A stretch of DNA of 64,000 nucleotides, taken from JAFDVL01 sp031409955 (lineage in GTDB: Bacteria > Acidobacteriota > Blastocatellia > RBC074). Below the pieces are notes generated by a model. The model was not told the origin of the DNA. It searched no databases and saw nothing but the letters and a program-made list of their open reading frames with translations. Location of the stretch: positions 4,383 through 68,382 of the forward strand of contig JANNYF010000346.1 of NCBI GenBank assembly GCA_031409955.1, read 5' to 3'. The position numbers and the translations under genes are program-made. Of this stretch, positions 15,515 through 24,030 are shown piece after piece. Position 1 is the first letter of the stretch. The number at the start of each line of letters is the position of its first letter.

Positions 15515-18500
15515 CTAAAAAATAAATCGCGCGCCGATTTGCAGCGTGCGCGCTTCAAACGCTTGCGTAGACTTGCCGAAATTGCTCAACGACAAATCTG
15601 CATTCGGCAAATAGAGGTTCACTTGATTGAGCGCATTGAATGCTTCCAGGCGCAATTGTAACTGCTTTTTCTCGCGGACAGCAAAGGTGCGAGCCAGCGA
15701 TAAATCTACCGCAGAATAGCGCGGACCACGAAAGGTGTTGCGCCCCAACGTGCCGGATTGACCGGGTGTCGGGGCTGGGAAGAGGCTGGCAGGGAATAAG
15801 CCATTCAAAAACTCAGCCTTGCTGAACGACGATTGAATTACGCCAGCCGCTGGAGCGTTCGGGCGATCATAAAATCCACCGCCGACCGCGCCGCCGCCAC
15901 CATCGCGGTTGTAATCGCCGCCTGCTGTTGACGCTGCGCCATTCCACACCGAAAACGGTCGCCCCGATTGCTGTGACAGAATCGTTGCCACTTGCCAGCC
16001 ATTGGCGAGGTGCGCAATGACTTTGTTGCTTGCCGCGACATTCGGCAGCCACAATAACTGCGCCGAGAAGCGATGCGGAATATCGAACAGCGACCGCGCC
16101 CGCTCACAGCGCAAGCAATCAATATTTACTGCGCCTTTGCCCGGTTCAGAGTTATCGGCAAATTGTCCGGTCGAAGTATCGGACGACGTATCCAGCCATT
16201 TCGACCAACGATAATTGGCTTGGAAGGAAAAGCCTTTCGACAGGTTGCAGCGCGCCTCCCACGTCATCGCATGATAGCTCGACGTCACGCCATTCGTCAC
16301 AAACAACAACGTGCTGAAGTTCGGATTGATGCGGTCTTCCTTGCTGTCCAGCAAATCTCCGGCAAAGCGATTCACGTCGTCAATGCGTTCCAGGTTGATG
16401 CCGTTTGTGCCAACGTAGCCGGCCTCGACAATCCAACCCTTCCACACTTCGCGTTGCAAATTCAAAAACCAGCTTTGGCTGTACTGTGTTTTGATGTCAG
16501 GGTTCACGACGAAGCCGGTGGGGCGAATCGCGTTTTGTCCGGCGGGCGTATTGACGCCGCCTTGTGCATTTAAGCCGCGCCCGAAGTCTGAATTAAAGGG
16601 AACAGGGATGCCATACAGAATGCGCGTGCCGATTTTGTTCGACGGTTGCACGACGCCCTGCAACGCATCAGGAGGCAATGCCCGCGCGCCCGAAATAGAT
16701 TGGCCGTGATGCGGTTGGTACGCCAAACTATAACCCGCGCGAATCGCCGATTTGCCATCGCCGAACGGATCATAAGCCAAGCCAATGCGCGGCGAAAAAT
16801 TGTTTTTCTGCGGCGTATACAAACGGTCAACACGCGTCAGACTGGCGCTCGCCAAACGTGCTTGGAACGTGCTGCCCTGTCCAAACACAATCGAAGACAA
16901 GCGTCCCTCGCGTTCCTGGACATCGCCGAAATAGTCGTGCCGCAAGCCCAGATTCAAATTGAGCTTGGCATTGACCTTCCAGTCATCTTGGAAAAAGAAG
17001 GCCGTTTCGTGTTGCACAAAATAGCGCGGAAAATTCGTGCGCTCGCCTGTATTTGGATTCACGGTCAGCGTTTGGCGAAACGGTTGATCGGTGACGAAGC
17101 TGGCAATGCTGGTGAACGTGTATGTACCTGCATCCGGCTGTGCGATGGACAAGCCTTTGAATAAACGCCGATATTCACCGCCGACGCGCAACGCGTGTTT
17201 GCCGCGATCCAGTATCAGCACGTCGCGGATTTCATACGTGCGAATTTTCGTCGCGCTGTTGAAGAAATCACCCCAGCCTGCCGTGAAGCCTGTTACCGTG
17301 ATGTTTGGCACCACTGCATCGTCATTGCCGCGATTGGTCGAGATCGTTTGGAAGGCAAAGCGCGCATCATTCACCGCGCGATTCATCACTTTTGTGTAGC
17401 CCAGATTCGTGTTGGAAAACTTGCCGCCATACGCGCCGCGCATTCCGCGCATCACACGCCCCAGCCCGGCCTGCGCGACGGAACCGCTGGAACCCCCGTT
17501 GTTGTCGGCTTGGTTTTCATAAATGTAACGCCCGTAAATTTTGTCTTTGCCGTCATTGAAAGCATGATCCACGCGCCCCAGATACTGATTGAAACGCACA
17601 ACGTCATTGAGCGTCGTGAACAGCGTCCCATTTGTTGGGATGAATTGCCCGCCGCTAATACTCAGGCAGTTGTTGCTGGCGGCGGTGCAGTTGTTGATGA
17701 TCTGTGGCGTGGGCGCAGCGAACTTGGTCAGCAATTGATTCGCAATGCTGTTCGGCGCAGTCAGCTTGACGTAGTCGCGCAGTTGCGGCGTTTCGACTTG
17801 AAACGAAGAGGCGCGTCCGGCTGCATTGCGTGTGCCTTCATAACTGCCAAAGAAAAAGGTTTTGTCTTTGATGATGGGGCCGCCCATATTGCCGCCGAAT
17901 TGATTGAAAATCTGCGGCGGTGTGTTCGTCGCAAAAAAGTTGCGCGCATTCAGCGCGGCGTTGCGATGAAACTCCCAGAGGCGACCGTGGAATTGATTCG
18001 TGCCTGTCTTCGTGCGGAGGTTGATGACGGCTCCGTTGCCACGCCCAAACTCGCTGGAAAAGTTATTCGTCTGGATTTGTACTTCTTCGATGGCTTCGAT
18101 GCTTGGCACAATCGCGGGTTCGCCCGAATTGTTCGAGTTGGAATTCATCGCGCCGTCCAGCACATAGTTGTTGCCGCGATAGCGATTGCCATTGACCGTG
18201 ACAACCGGCGAACTGGTCAATTTGGTGGAGTTGGCTGCGCCGGGAATGAACGTCGCGCCTGCGCTGAGTTTGGTCAACGCAAACACATCGCGTTGCGGAA
18301 TCGGCAGCTCAGAAACTTTCTGTTGATCGAGGGTATTGGACACGCGCCCTTCCGTAGCGATTTGCAATTGCGCGGCGCTGCCTTCGATTTGGATGATCTC
18401 TTGCAAATCGCCCACCTGCAATTGAATTTTCAGCTCCGCCGTTTGCCCAACAGCGAGCTTGACGTTTTGTTGCAGGAAGGTTTTGAAGCCGTTGTTTTTC

Positions 18501-18748
18501 AGGCAGACGGTGTACCTGCCCGGCGGCACGCTGGCAAAAGTAACCTGCCCGTTTCCGTCGGTCGCGCCGATGCGCTTCTCGTTGGTTTCTTCATTGAGGA
18601 TGTCGGCGTAGGTTCCGGCCATCGGGCTGTGCAATGAATCGCTCACGCTGATTTTCAGCGTGGCTTCGGTGATTTGAGCAGACGCTGTCAGCGCAAAAAA
18701 AACGCAGCTAAGCAGCGAAAAAGAAAGTCTTGCTAGAAATGGGTTCAT
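15515..18748 (-). CDS. Oar-like TonB-dependent outer-membrane receptor with carboxypeptidase-regulatory-like domain
   Basis: A 1077-residue outer-membrane protein. A signal peptide (LARLSFSLLSCVFFALTASAQ) is followed by a CarbopepD_reg-like beta-sandwich (about 25-115; GATDGNGQVTFASVPPGRYTVCLKNNGF). Then comes a plug-like region (SELPIPQRDVFALTKLSAG, VTVNGNRYRGNNYVLDGA, IEEVQIQTNNFSSEFGRGNGAVINLRTKTGTN) and a long beta-barrel ending in the aromatic terminus ARTLQIGARFIF. Families of these receptors are greatly expanded in Acidobacteriota and probably import oligosaccharides or peptides. The start at 18748 gives the signal peptide directly; an upstream in-frame GTG/ATG would add 15 charged residues. 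The conserved 70-nt promoter element ends only a few nt before the ATG, so the 5' leader must be very short. Confidence 0.92.
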   Translation of the reverse strand: MNPFLARLSFSLLSCVFFALTASAQITEATLKISVSDSLHSPMAGTYADILNEETNEKRIGATDGNGQVTFASVPPGRYTVCLKNNGFKTFLQQNVKLAVGQTAELKIQLQVGDLQEIIQIEGSAAQLQIATEGRVSNTLDQQKVSELPIPQRDVFALTKLSAGATFIPGAANSTKLTSSPVVTVNGNRYRGNNYVLDGAMNSNSNNSGEPAIVPSIEAIEEVQIQTNNFSSEFGRGNGAVINLRTKTGTNQFHGRLWEFHRNAALNARNFFATNTPPQIFNQFGGNMGGPIIKDKTFFFGSYEGTRNAAGRASSFQVETPQLRDYVKLTAPNSIANQLLTKFAAPTPQIINNCTAASNNCLSISGGQFIPTNGTLFTTLNDVVRFNQYLGRVDHAFNDGKDKIYGRYIYENQADNNGGSSGSVAQAGLGRVMRGMRGAYGGKFSNTNLGYTKVMNRAVNDARFAFQTISTNRGNDDAVVPNITVTGFTAGWGDFFNSATKIRTYEIRDVLILDRGKHALRVGGEYRRLFKGLSIAQPDAGTYTFTSIASFVTDQPFRQTLTVNPNTGERTNFPRYFVQHETAFFFQDDWKVNAKLNLNLGLRHDYFGDVQEREGRLSSIVFGQGSTFQARLASASLTRVDRLYTPQKNNFSPRIGLAYDPFGDGKSAIRAGYSLAYQPHHGQSISGARALPPDALQGVVQPSNKIGTRILYGIPVPFNSDFGRGLNAQGGVNTPAGQNAIRPTGFVVNPDIKTQYSQSWFLNLQREVWKGWIVEAGYVGTNGINLERIDDVNRFAGDLLDSKEDRINPNFSTLLFVTNGVTSSYHAMTWEARCNLSKGFSFQANYRWSKWLDTSSDTSTGQFADNSEPGKGAVNIDCLRCERARSLFDIPHRFSAQLLWLPNVAASNKVIAHLANGWQVATILSQQSGRPFSVWNGAASTAGGDYNRDGGGGAVGGGFYDRPNAPAAGVIQSSFSKAEFLNGLFPASLFPAPTPGQSGTLGRNTFRGPRYSAVDLSLARTFAVREKKQLQLRLEAFNALNQVNLYLPNADLSLSNFGKSTQAFEARTLQIGARFIF

Positions 18749-18754
18749 GGTGAA

Positions 18755-18824
18755 CCGGAGCCTAGCACAACTCTTTGGTGCGGTCTTGGACACTGAGATG
18801 GACTGTTGCGTCGAACTTTAGTTG
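18755..18824 (-). promoter_or_regulatory. Conserved 70-nt promoter element, copy A (upstream of TonB receptor)
   Basis: On the minus strand: CAACTAAAGTTCGAC at the 5' end, TCCATCTC and GTCCAAGACC in the middle, then TGTGCTAGGCTCCGG. It aligns with copies at 25933-26002 and 31820-31889 with the same spacing (within 1 nt) over 70 nt. AAGACC-N17-TAGGCT may be the core promoter and the CAACTAAAGT block an activator site. Confidence 0.65.
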
Positions 18825-18916
18825 CAGGTTCAAATCGCGGCTCAGGATAATGAATGGGCGGTATTTACCATTGCCTGACCGTATTCATTCACCAGTTTTT
18901 GGTTCACTACTCTCTG

Positions 18917-20746
18917 TCAGGCCTTCCTGAAATAAGTGTTGTAGCTTTCCGACTGAACATCGAAATAAGGCACGAAGACCAGTTCCTTGCCGTTCACGCT
19001 TAGTACATAACTATCCGACTGTCCCTTGACCGGCTTCAGCGCCGCAGGTAGCGCCACCGGAGTTTGTTCGAGTCCTTCCCAGGGATTGAGACCAACATAC
19101 AACACCGACCCGCGCAACAACGCGACAACGTCGGGGTGGCTCTCATCAATCGGCAGCGTGCGCAACGGCTGCGGCACCATTACATCAACCGTATCGCCCT
19201 GCTTCCAGTTCCGCTCAATCACCGCATATTGGCCTGCTTTCGCCGGGTTGGCGGATTGCCCCTTCACGCGGATGGTCGCGCCGCTCGTCCACGCCGGAAT
19301 GCGGACTTTGAGCGCAAACTTCCCGCCTGAACGAATGGTGATGCGGCTCGTGTCTTCGGCTGGATAATTTGTTGTCTGCTCCACAACGACTGTGCCACTC
19401 GGCCTTTTCCAACGCACCGTCGAAGGCGTGAACAAATTGACGTACAGCGCATCGTCATCGTGAAAATAAATCTTGAGTACATAATCGGCGACGCCCTGCA
19501 CCAGTGTGCCCGAACAGCAAGGCCATTTGCGGTGATAGTATTTTTTGACCGCACTCGCTCCATAGTTCGAATAGTAAGGATAGCCGCCGTCGCTATCGGG
19601 CGTCCGCGTTGCGAGCATCGTGTTGTAGAGCGTGCGTTCCAGCCCGTCCGCATAACGCGGATCACCGGTCAAGCGGATGAGATAGCGCGCCAGTTTCAGA
19701 TCGGCATAACTGCCACACAGTGTTTCAAAATGAGCAGTGGAGTTGGACAGGCTTTCAAATAGCTTGCCCTTGCCCAGTTCGACGAACTGCTCTTCCGGCC
19801 CCCAGCCACCTGACGCGAACCGCTGGGCTTCCATAAAATGCCAGGCATTTTCCAGCGCTCTCTTGTACTTTGGATTGCCAGTTGCGAGATACGCCTGCCC
19901 GCCGGAGCTAAGCGCAATGGTATGGCTGTAGGCGTGCTTAGTGGGCAACACATCCTTGCCCGCCGCCAACGGATCGAACCATTCTGTGTCCAAAAGATAG
20001 TGAACCGCGAGGTCGTAATATTTGCTGTCGCCAGTGACTTCGGCTGCAGCGAATAGGTTTTCGGACAGCACATAAGTTTCGTCATAAGGCGGGTCTTTTT
20101 TCCCGATCCGGTCTTTGCTAAGCGGCGAAATAAAAGGGCGGCATTTTGCGATCACTTCGGGCAGCAATTCTTTCGCCTGCGCGACGCCGCTCAACCGATA
20201 AGCATCCAGCAAGCCGACGACATATTTGTCCATCACATACGCTGGCCACATCTTTTCCGCGCCCGGCCCGGCATACGGGTTGTCCGTCCGCGCCAGGAAC
20301 TCACCGAAGCCCGTGACGAGGGCACGTACCTTGTCGTGACATGCCTGATCTTCCGTCGCCGCCCCGATGCGCGCCAGACCGGAAAGATACTGCCCAAAGG
20401 TCAGCGCAGGCACGAATCCGTTGGCATCATACCAACCGCCCATATCGGGGCCGGGCGCAGGCAATCCGACTCGCTGGCGAAAGACCTTGAGCAACCGGTC
20501 ATTTGATAAGGCCAGATAATGCGTATGGATACGATCAAACTGCTGCTTGAGCCGCCCTCCGGTCAGCCGCACCGCACCATAAGGAAACTCATGCACCAAC
20601 TCCCTGCCAGTTGCAGGCGCGGCTTTATCCAATGCCCTGCCTGACAACGTTGCGAATGGTGTGGCCGTTACGGTGCAGGCCAGGCAACGAATCATTGCGC
20701 GGCGCGACAAATTGCTCTGCCTTGCATCTCCAGTTGGGTCTTTCAT
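18917..20746 (-). CDS. GH127-like (DUF1680) beta-L-arabinofuranosidase family glycosidase, Tat-exported
   Basis: A 609-residue secreted glycoside hydrolase. The N-terminus carries a twin-arginine type leader (LSRRAMIRCLACTVTATPFATLSG). An alpha/alpha-barrel follows, with GGWYDANGFVPALTFGQYLSGLAR, YAYSHTIAL-like substrate-cleft segments and the zinc/catalytic cluster: HFETLCGSYADLKLARYL (Glu and Cys) and KWPCCSGTLVQGVADYVLKIYF (double Cys). The beta-sandwich domains end with VPYFDVQSESYNTYFRK. The CC pair and E-T-x-C match the residues that bind zinc and form the nucleophile in HypBA1-type enzymes (family knowledge). The likely substrate is plant arabinan or another sugar polymer. The start at 20746 is set by GGAGG 7-11 nt upstream. 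It stands 44 bp downstream of the TauE gene on the same strand and may be cotranscribed. Confidence 0.85.
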   Translation of the reverse strand: MKDPTGDARQSNLSRRAMIRCLACTVTATPFATLSGRALDKAAPATGRELVHEFPYGAVRLTGGRLKQQFDRIHTHYLALSNDRLLKVFRQRVGLPAPGPDMGGWYDANGFVPALTFGQYLSGLARIGAATEDQACHDKVRALVTGFGEFLARTDNPYAGPGAEKMWPAYVMDKYVVGLLDAYRLSGVAQAKELLPEVIAKCRPFISPLSKDRIGKKDPPYDETYVLSENLFAAAEVTGDSKYYDLAVHYLLDTEWFDPLAAGKDVLPTKHAYSHTIALSSGGQAYLATGNPKYKRALENAWHFMEAQRFASGGWGPEEQFVELGKGKLFESLSNSTAHFETLCGSYADLKLARYLIRLTGDPRYADGLERTLYNTMLATRTPDSDGGYPYYSNYGASAVKKYYHRKWPCCSGTLVQGVADYVLKIYFHDDDALYVNLFTPSTVRWKRPSGTVVVEQTTNYPAEDTSRITIRSGGKFALKVRIPAWTSGATIRVKGQSANPAKAGQYAVIERNWKQGDTVDVMVPQPLRTLPIDESHPDVVALLRGSVLYVGLNPWEGLEQTPVALPAALKPVKGQSDSYVLSVNGKELVFVPYFDVQSESYNTYFRKA

Positions 20747-20790
20747 CTCTTGCCTCCGCTGTGAAGCGATTTGTAAAGGGCAATAGTTTC

Positions 20791-21528
20791 TCAGGTGAAT
20801 ACCAATTTGCAACCTGCAATCAGTAAGACAACCGCCAACAGCTTTTTGATGAACCCCACCGAAAATTGCTGGCTACCGAGATAAGAACCAATCGCCCCGC
20901 CTGTAACGGCTGCAATGGCTATCGGCAAGGCAAAAAAGGGAAGTTGCTTCGTGCTACTGATGTTGCCGAGCAATCCCGCAATGGAATTGACGAGGATGAA
21001 AAGCGCCGAGACGGCTGAAGCGGTTTTCGTTTTTGACCAGCGAAAGAAAATCATCAATGGCGTCAAAAAGATTCCGCCGCCCGTTCCGGTCAACCCTGAC
21101 AACAAGCCGAGACCTGCGCCAGTAACTACGGCTAACGGTTTAGAAGGAGGCGTTACTTCTCGGTCATCCATCTTCGGCTCAAAGAAAAATCGCACTGCCG
21201 AATACAGCAATACCAGTCCCACTAAAATCTTGAATAAATGCGTCGGCAGGTTGATGTATCCGCCCAGAAATGCGAGCGGAATGGACAACACGGCAAACGG
21301 CCAAAACAGCGACCACGAGAAATGTCCGGCGCGCCAGAATTGCCACGAGGTCAGGCTGGCGACCAGAATATTCAAGACGAGTGCGGAAGGTTTGATGACG
21401 CTCGGAGCCAGGCCAAACAACGTCATCACCGCGATATAACCGGACGCTCCCGCGTGGCCGACAGAGGAATACAAAAATGCGACCAGCAGGATGGCGAGAC
21501 CCAATAGAATCAAGGTTCCGACGGTCAT
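20791..21528 (-). CDS. TauE/SafE family sulfite/anion exporter
   Basis: A 245-residue inner-membrane protein with 7-8 hydrophobic helices and the two repeated halves typical of TauE/SafE: FLYSSVGHAGASGYIAVMTLFGLAP near the N-terminus and GLGLLSGLTGTGGGIFLTPLMIFF in the middle. It probably exports sulfite or an organic sulfur anion. Its ATG overlaps the TGA of the molybdopterin-protein gene (ATGA at 21528-21525), so the two are translationally coupled. Many sulfite oxidases are molybdopterin enzymes, which makes a sulfur-oxyanion link sensible (inference). Confidence 0.88.
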   Translation of the reverse strand: MTVGTLILLGLAILLVAFLYSSVGHAGASGYIAVMTLFGLAPSVIKPSALVLNILVASLTSWQFWRAGHFSWSLFWPFAVLSIPLAFLGGYINLPTHLFKILVGLVLLYSAVRFFFEPKMDDREVTPPSKPLAVVTGAGLGLLSGLTGTGGGIFLTPLMIFFRWSKTKTASAVSALFILVNSIAGLLGNISSTKQLPFFALPIAIAAVTGGAIGSYLGSQQFSVGFIKKLLAVVLLIAGCKLVFT

Positions 21529-22049
21529 GGCTGTTTGGCTCCGGTGGAAGTGTGAAGAACTGTCAACGATTTGACTTGCCGCACCCAACGGGCATGCCGC
21601 TTTTCATCAGGAACGATTATTTGCAGCGGCCCGTTTGCCGTTGGCAATGGTTTGCCATCACAAATATCCGCCAGCAAAATCACGCGGTCGGTAAAAAGCG
21701 AATCCAGTTCGGGCAGCGCGAACACGGCTTGATAGTTGTCGGCTGCTTCGACGAGCACGACCGATGCCAGCAACTTGCCTTTTAGTTCCTTCCCAAACTT
21801 CACGCCCGCGCGCGTCAGGATTTCGCGCAGTTCGACGCCTTCATAATCGCATTCTTTCCCGTCGTGGTTTTTCGCCCGTACTGTACGACGCGGAAGTTTG
21901 CGCACATCGCTGCCACTGAGTTGCAGCGGCTTTTCCACTTCGCCTGTCACGGAAAGCAATATCTGGTCGGGCTTGTCCACTTGAGGTGTGGCCAGGAACG
22001 TGAACAGCAAAGTGATAAGAGACAAACAGCTAAAAAGCCAAAAACGCAT
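21525..22049 (-). CDS. Exported molybdopterin-binding oxidoreductase-like protein (sulfite oxidase fold)
   Basis: A 174-residue exported protein with a signal peptide (FWLFSCLSLITLLFTFLATPQ), followed by an oxidoreductase molybdopterin-binding domain: LLSVTGEVEKPLQLSGSDVRKLP, YEGVELREILTRAGV, DNYQAVFALPELDS and GPLQIIVPDEKRHARWVRQVKSL. It is a short single-domain version (about 175 residues), common next to TOBE regulators. The canonical cofactor cysteine of sulfite oxidase is not obvious (the nearest is in GKECDYEGV), so cofactor use is uncertain. It follows the HTH-TOBE regulator by 37 bp and overlaps the TauE start by 4 nt. Confidence 0.8.
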   Translation of the reverse strand: MRFWLFSCLSLITLLFTFLATPQVDKPDQILLSVTGEVEKPLQLSGSDVRKLPRRTVRAKNHDGKECDYEGVELREILTRAGVKFGKELKGKLLASVVLVEAADNYQAVFALPELDSLFTDRVILLADICDGKPLPTANGPLQIIVPDEKRHARWVRQVKSLTVLHTSTGAKQP

Positions 22050-22086
22050 AACACACTCCTTGATTCAGTTTTTTGCCAATAGGCGC

Positions 22087-22503
22087 TCAGTCTTTAATAA
22101 TCATGACTTCAGTAGCTTTGATAAGGGCGTAAACGGTTGATCCTTTTTTCAGCCCCAACGCGCGCGCCGCATCGCTGGTGATAATCGAAGTAATGACCTG
22201 ACCGCCGACATCAATGCTCGCTTGTGCCAGCAATCCTTCGAAGCGAATGGCAATGATTTGTCCGCGCAATTTGTTGCGCCCGCTGATGGAATCCAAGCCG
22301 AGAGTTTTCCGGTTTTTGGGTTTCTTTACGGCAGTAACAGAACGTGCGTTGGTGATGCGCTCAATTTCCCGGCGCGGAATGCGATGATGCCCGCCTGCCG
22401 TCTGCGCCGATTTGATCTTGCCTTCGTAAATCCAGCGTTTGATCGTCACGATGCTGACGCCTGCCAATTGTGCTGCTTCTTTGGGTTTGAGTAATTCCAT
22501 CAT
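22087..22503 (-). CDS. HTH-TOBE (molbindin) transcriptional regulator, molybdate-responsive
   Basis: A 138-residue protein with two modules. The N-terminal MerR/excisionase-type helix-turn-helix is LKPKEAAQLAGVSIVTIKRWIYEGKI with HHRIPRREIER (about 5-50). The C-terminal single TOBE/Mop domain is SGRNKLRGQIIAIRFEGLLAQASIDVGG through SDAARALGLKKGSTVYALIKATEVMI (about 75-137). TOBE domains bind molybdate or tungstate, so the protein probably senses molybdate and controls the adjacent molybdopterin and TauE genes. Translation starts at one of two adjacent ATGs (22503 or 22500). Confidence 0.88.
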   Translation of the reverse strand: MMELLKPKEAAQLAGVSIVTIKRWIYEGKIKSAQTAGGHHRIPRREIERITNARSVTAVKKPKNRKTLGLDSISGRNKLRGQIIAIRFEGLLAQASIDVGGQVITSIITSDAARALGLKKGSTVYALIKATEVMIIKD

Positions 22504-22592
22504 TAGCGTACTTACAGATTGAGACGATAAGAGTCAATCTTTGTCGGATGGGCTGAGGTGGATTGATGCGGTTTAGGCGTGAAAATAAATAT

Positions 22593-22619
22593 GGAGCGCT
22601 GAGAGAAGAGTCGCGCTCC
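22593..22619 (-). terminator. Weak hairpin downstream of the CYCXC lipoprotein gene
   Basis: GGAGCGC (22593-22599) and GCGCTCC (22613-22619) form a 7-bp GC-rich stem with a 13-nt loop. On the minus strand an AT-rich ATATTTATTTT follows. It is a plausible terminator for the 25.0-22.6 kb operon, placed just before the promoter region of the HTH-TOBE gene. Confidence 0.45.
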
Positions 22620-22648
22620 GCAGGGAAGGAATAGCTGTGGCTAATGGG

Positions 22649-23119
22649 TTAATGCGGATTTCCGAAGCGCGCGATGATTCTTTCCCGCACTTGCTCCAGG
22701 TTCAGCTTTTCTTCTTTTTGCAACTGATACGCGACCAGCGCTTCATCAATGCAGGTCGAGCAACCAGTGGAGTGATCGTCTTCATAGCAGCTATGTAGGC
22801 TCTTATGGCCGAAGCCCCGGTCGCAGTAGCAAAAGCAGGGCAGTTGCGCGAGCGTTTCGGGAATCTCTTTGGCTACCTGATAGGCCTTTTTCACTTGTGC
22901 GCCGCTGAATTTATCAGGCGATAGTGTGGGCGGAAGCGGTCTCGGAATACTCGCCGCATCTTTGAAATGCGCGGGCAGCGAGGGCGCGCTGCTTTGGGCT
23001 TGTGGTGACTGATGCTGCGTGTGGGCAGTTTGAGTTGGTGTAGCGTGATGGCTTGAGTTACAAGCCATCAACGCTATCCCGGTCAATGCGAAAAGAAAGA
23101 TTGAGCTACGTGTTTTCAT
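22649..23119 (-). CDS. CYCXC-type cysteine-rich lipoprotein
   Basis: A 156-residue lipoprotein: signal peptide with lipobox LTGIALMAC (Cys about 20), a Gln/His/Thr-rich linker (about 22-50), then a conserved cysteine domain with PCFCYCDRGFGHKSLHSCY and HSTGCSTCIDEALVAYQL. The cluster CxCxC...C...CxxC resembles the PCYCGC/CYCXC family of small secreted proteins thought to bind metal, probably copper or haem related (uncertain). It is the last gene of the thiol/peroxide operon, 11 bp after the DUF1573-GPx gene. Confidence 0.72.
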   Translation of the reverse strand: MKTRSSIFLFALTGIALMACNSSHHATPTQTAHTQHQSPQAQSSAPSLPAHFKDAASIPRPLPPTLSPDKFSGAQVKKAYQVAKEIPETLAQLPCFCYCDRGFGHKSLHSCYEDDHSTGCSTCIDEALVAYQLQKEEKLNLEQVRERIIARFGNPH

Positions 23120-23130
23120 GCTGTCACGAC

Positions 23131-24030
23131 CTATTTCAATGCTTGTTCAATGGCTTGGGTGACCATTTCACCTTCAGGTTTTTCTTTGGTGGCAAAGCGC
23201 GCGATGACCTTGCCGTTGCGATCCAACAGGAATTTGTTGAAGTTCCAAGTGATGTCGCCGCCAAATTCCGGGTTTGTTTCTTTGCTCGTCAGAAATTGAT
23301 AGAGCGGATGAATGTCTGCGCCTTTAACCGAAACCTTGGCAAACATCGGGAAGCTGACATTGAATTTGGTTTGGCAGAAGGTTTTGATTTCTTCGTTGGT
23401 GCCCGGTTCTTGCCCCATGAAGTTGTTTGCAGGAATGCCGAGAATCGTCAACCCTCGATCCTTGTACTTGGCATAGATGGCTTGCAGCCCTTCGTATTGA
23501 GGCGTGTAGCCGCATTTGCTGGCGACATTGACCAGCAAGATCACTTTGCCTTTGTAGCTCGACAGCTTGGTGGGTTGGCCGTCAATATTGTTCAATTCAA
23601 AATCCAGTACAGACATTTTCTTTCCTTCTGCTTTGGCGACATCCAGATTGAGCCAAAGTTGAATGGTTGGTTGTTTGGGATCATTCGAGATGATGTCCGC
23701 GCTGCGCGTTGTCTTCCCGTTCATGCCCACCGTTTTTATTGAAAGCGTCACGTTTCCTTCCTGCCCCGGAGCCAGGGATTTCGGAAAGTCGCTGGCGGTG
23801 CAACCACACGCCGGAGAGACGTTGTGAATGATGAGTTCCGCGACGCCTTCGTTCTTCACTTTGAACGTATGGCTGACGACTTCGCCTTCTTTCACCGCGC
23901 CGAAGTTATATTCGGTTGCATCCAGCTTTACCTTGGGAGTTTTACTGTCTTGCCCAAACGCAAACAACGCGAGGCTGGAGAGCGCCGCTGTCAGCAGAAA
24001 AACGGACATGAGATTTTGATGACGATTCAT
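23131..24030 (-). CDS. DUF1573 domain fused to a glutathione peroxidase-like thiol peroxidase
   Basis: A 299-residue exported protein. A signal peptide (LMSVFLLTAALSSLALFAFGQ) is followed by a DUF1573 Ig-like domain (about 33-125; YNFGAVKEGEVVSHTFKVKNEG, SPACGCTASDFPKSLAPGQ). A full GPx domain (about 140-299) has VNVASKCGYTPQYEGLQ with the peroxidatic Cys, GIPANNFMGQEPGTNEEIKTFCQ with Gln and the resolving Cys, and ITWNFNKFLLD. The active site is a Cys, not selenocysteine. It probably reduces lipid or other peroxides in the periplasm using a thioredoxin-type donor; the TlpA-like gene two positions upstream is a candidate. The ATG overlaps the stop of the PPC-domain gene (ATGA). Confidence 0.87.
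   Translation of the reverse strand: MNRHQNLMSVFLLTAALSSLALFAFGQDSKTPKVKLDATEYNFGAVKEGEVVSHTFKVKNEGVAELIIHNVSPACGCTASDFPKSLAPGQEGNVTLSIKTVGMNGKTTRSADIISNDPKQPTIQLWLNLDVAKAEGKKMSVLDFELNNIDGQPTKLSSYKGKVILLVNVASKCGYTPQYEGLQAIYAKYKDRGLTILGIPANNFMGQEPGTNEEIKTFCQTKFNVSFPMFAKVSVKGADIHPLYQFLTSKETNPEFGGDITWNFNKFLLDRNGKVIARFATKEKPEGEMVTQAIEQALK

Noticed and set aside
16646..18637. Long plus-strand open frames opposite the TonB receptor gene
   Set aside because: They are antisense shadows: composition is rich in Arg/His/Ala with no motif, while the minus strand encodes a clear receptor.
23131..24030. GPx-like protein considered as a selenoprotein
   Set aside because: The peroxidatic residue is encoded as Cys (SKCGYT); there is no in-frame TGA.
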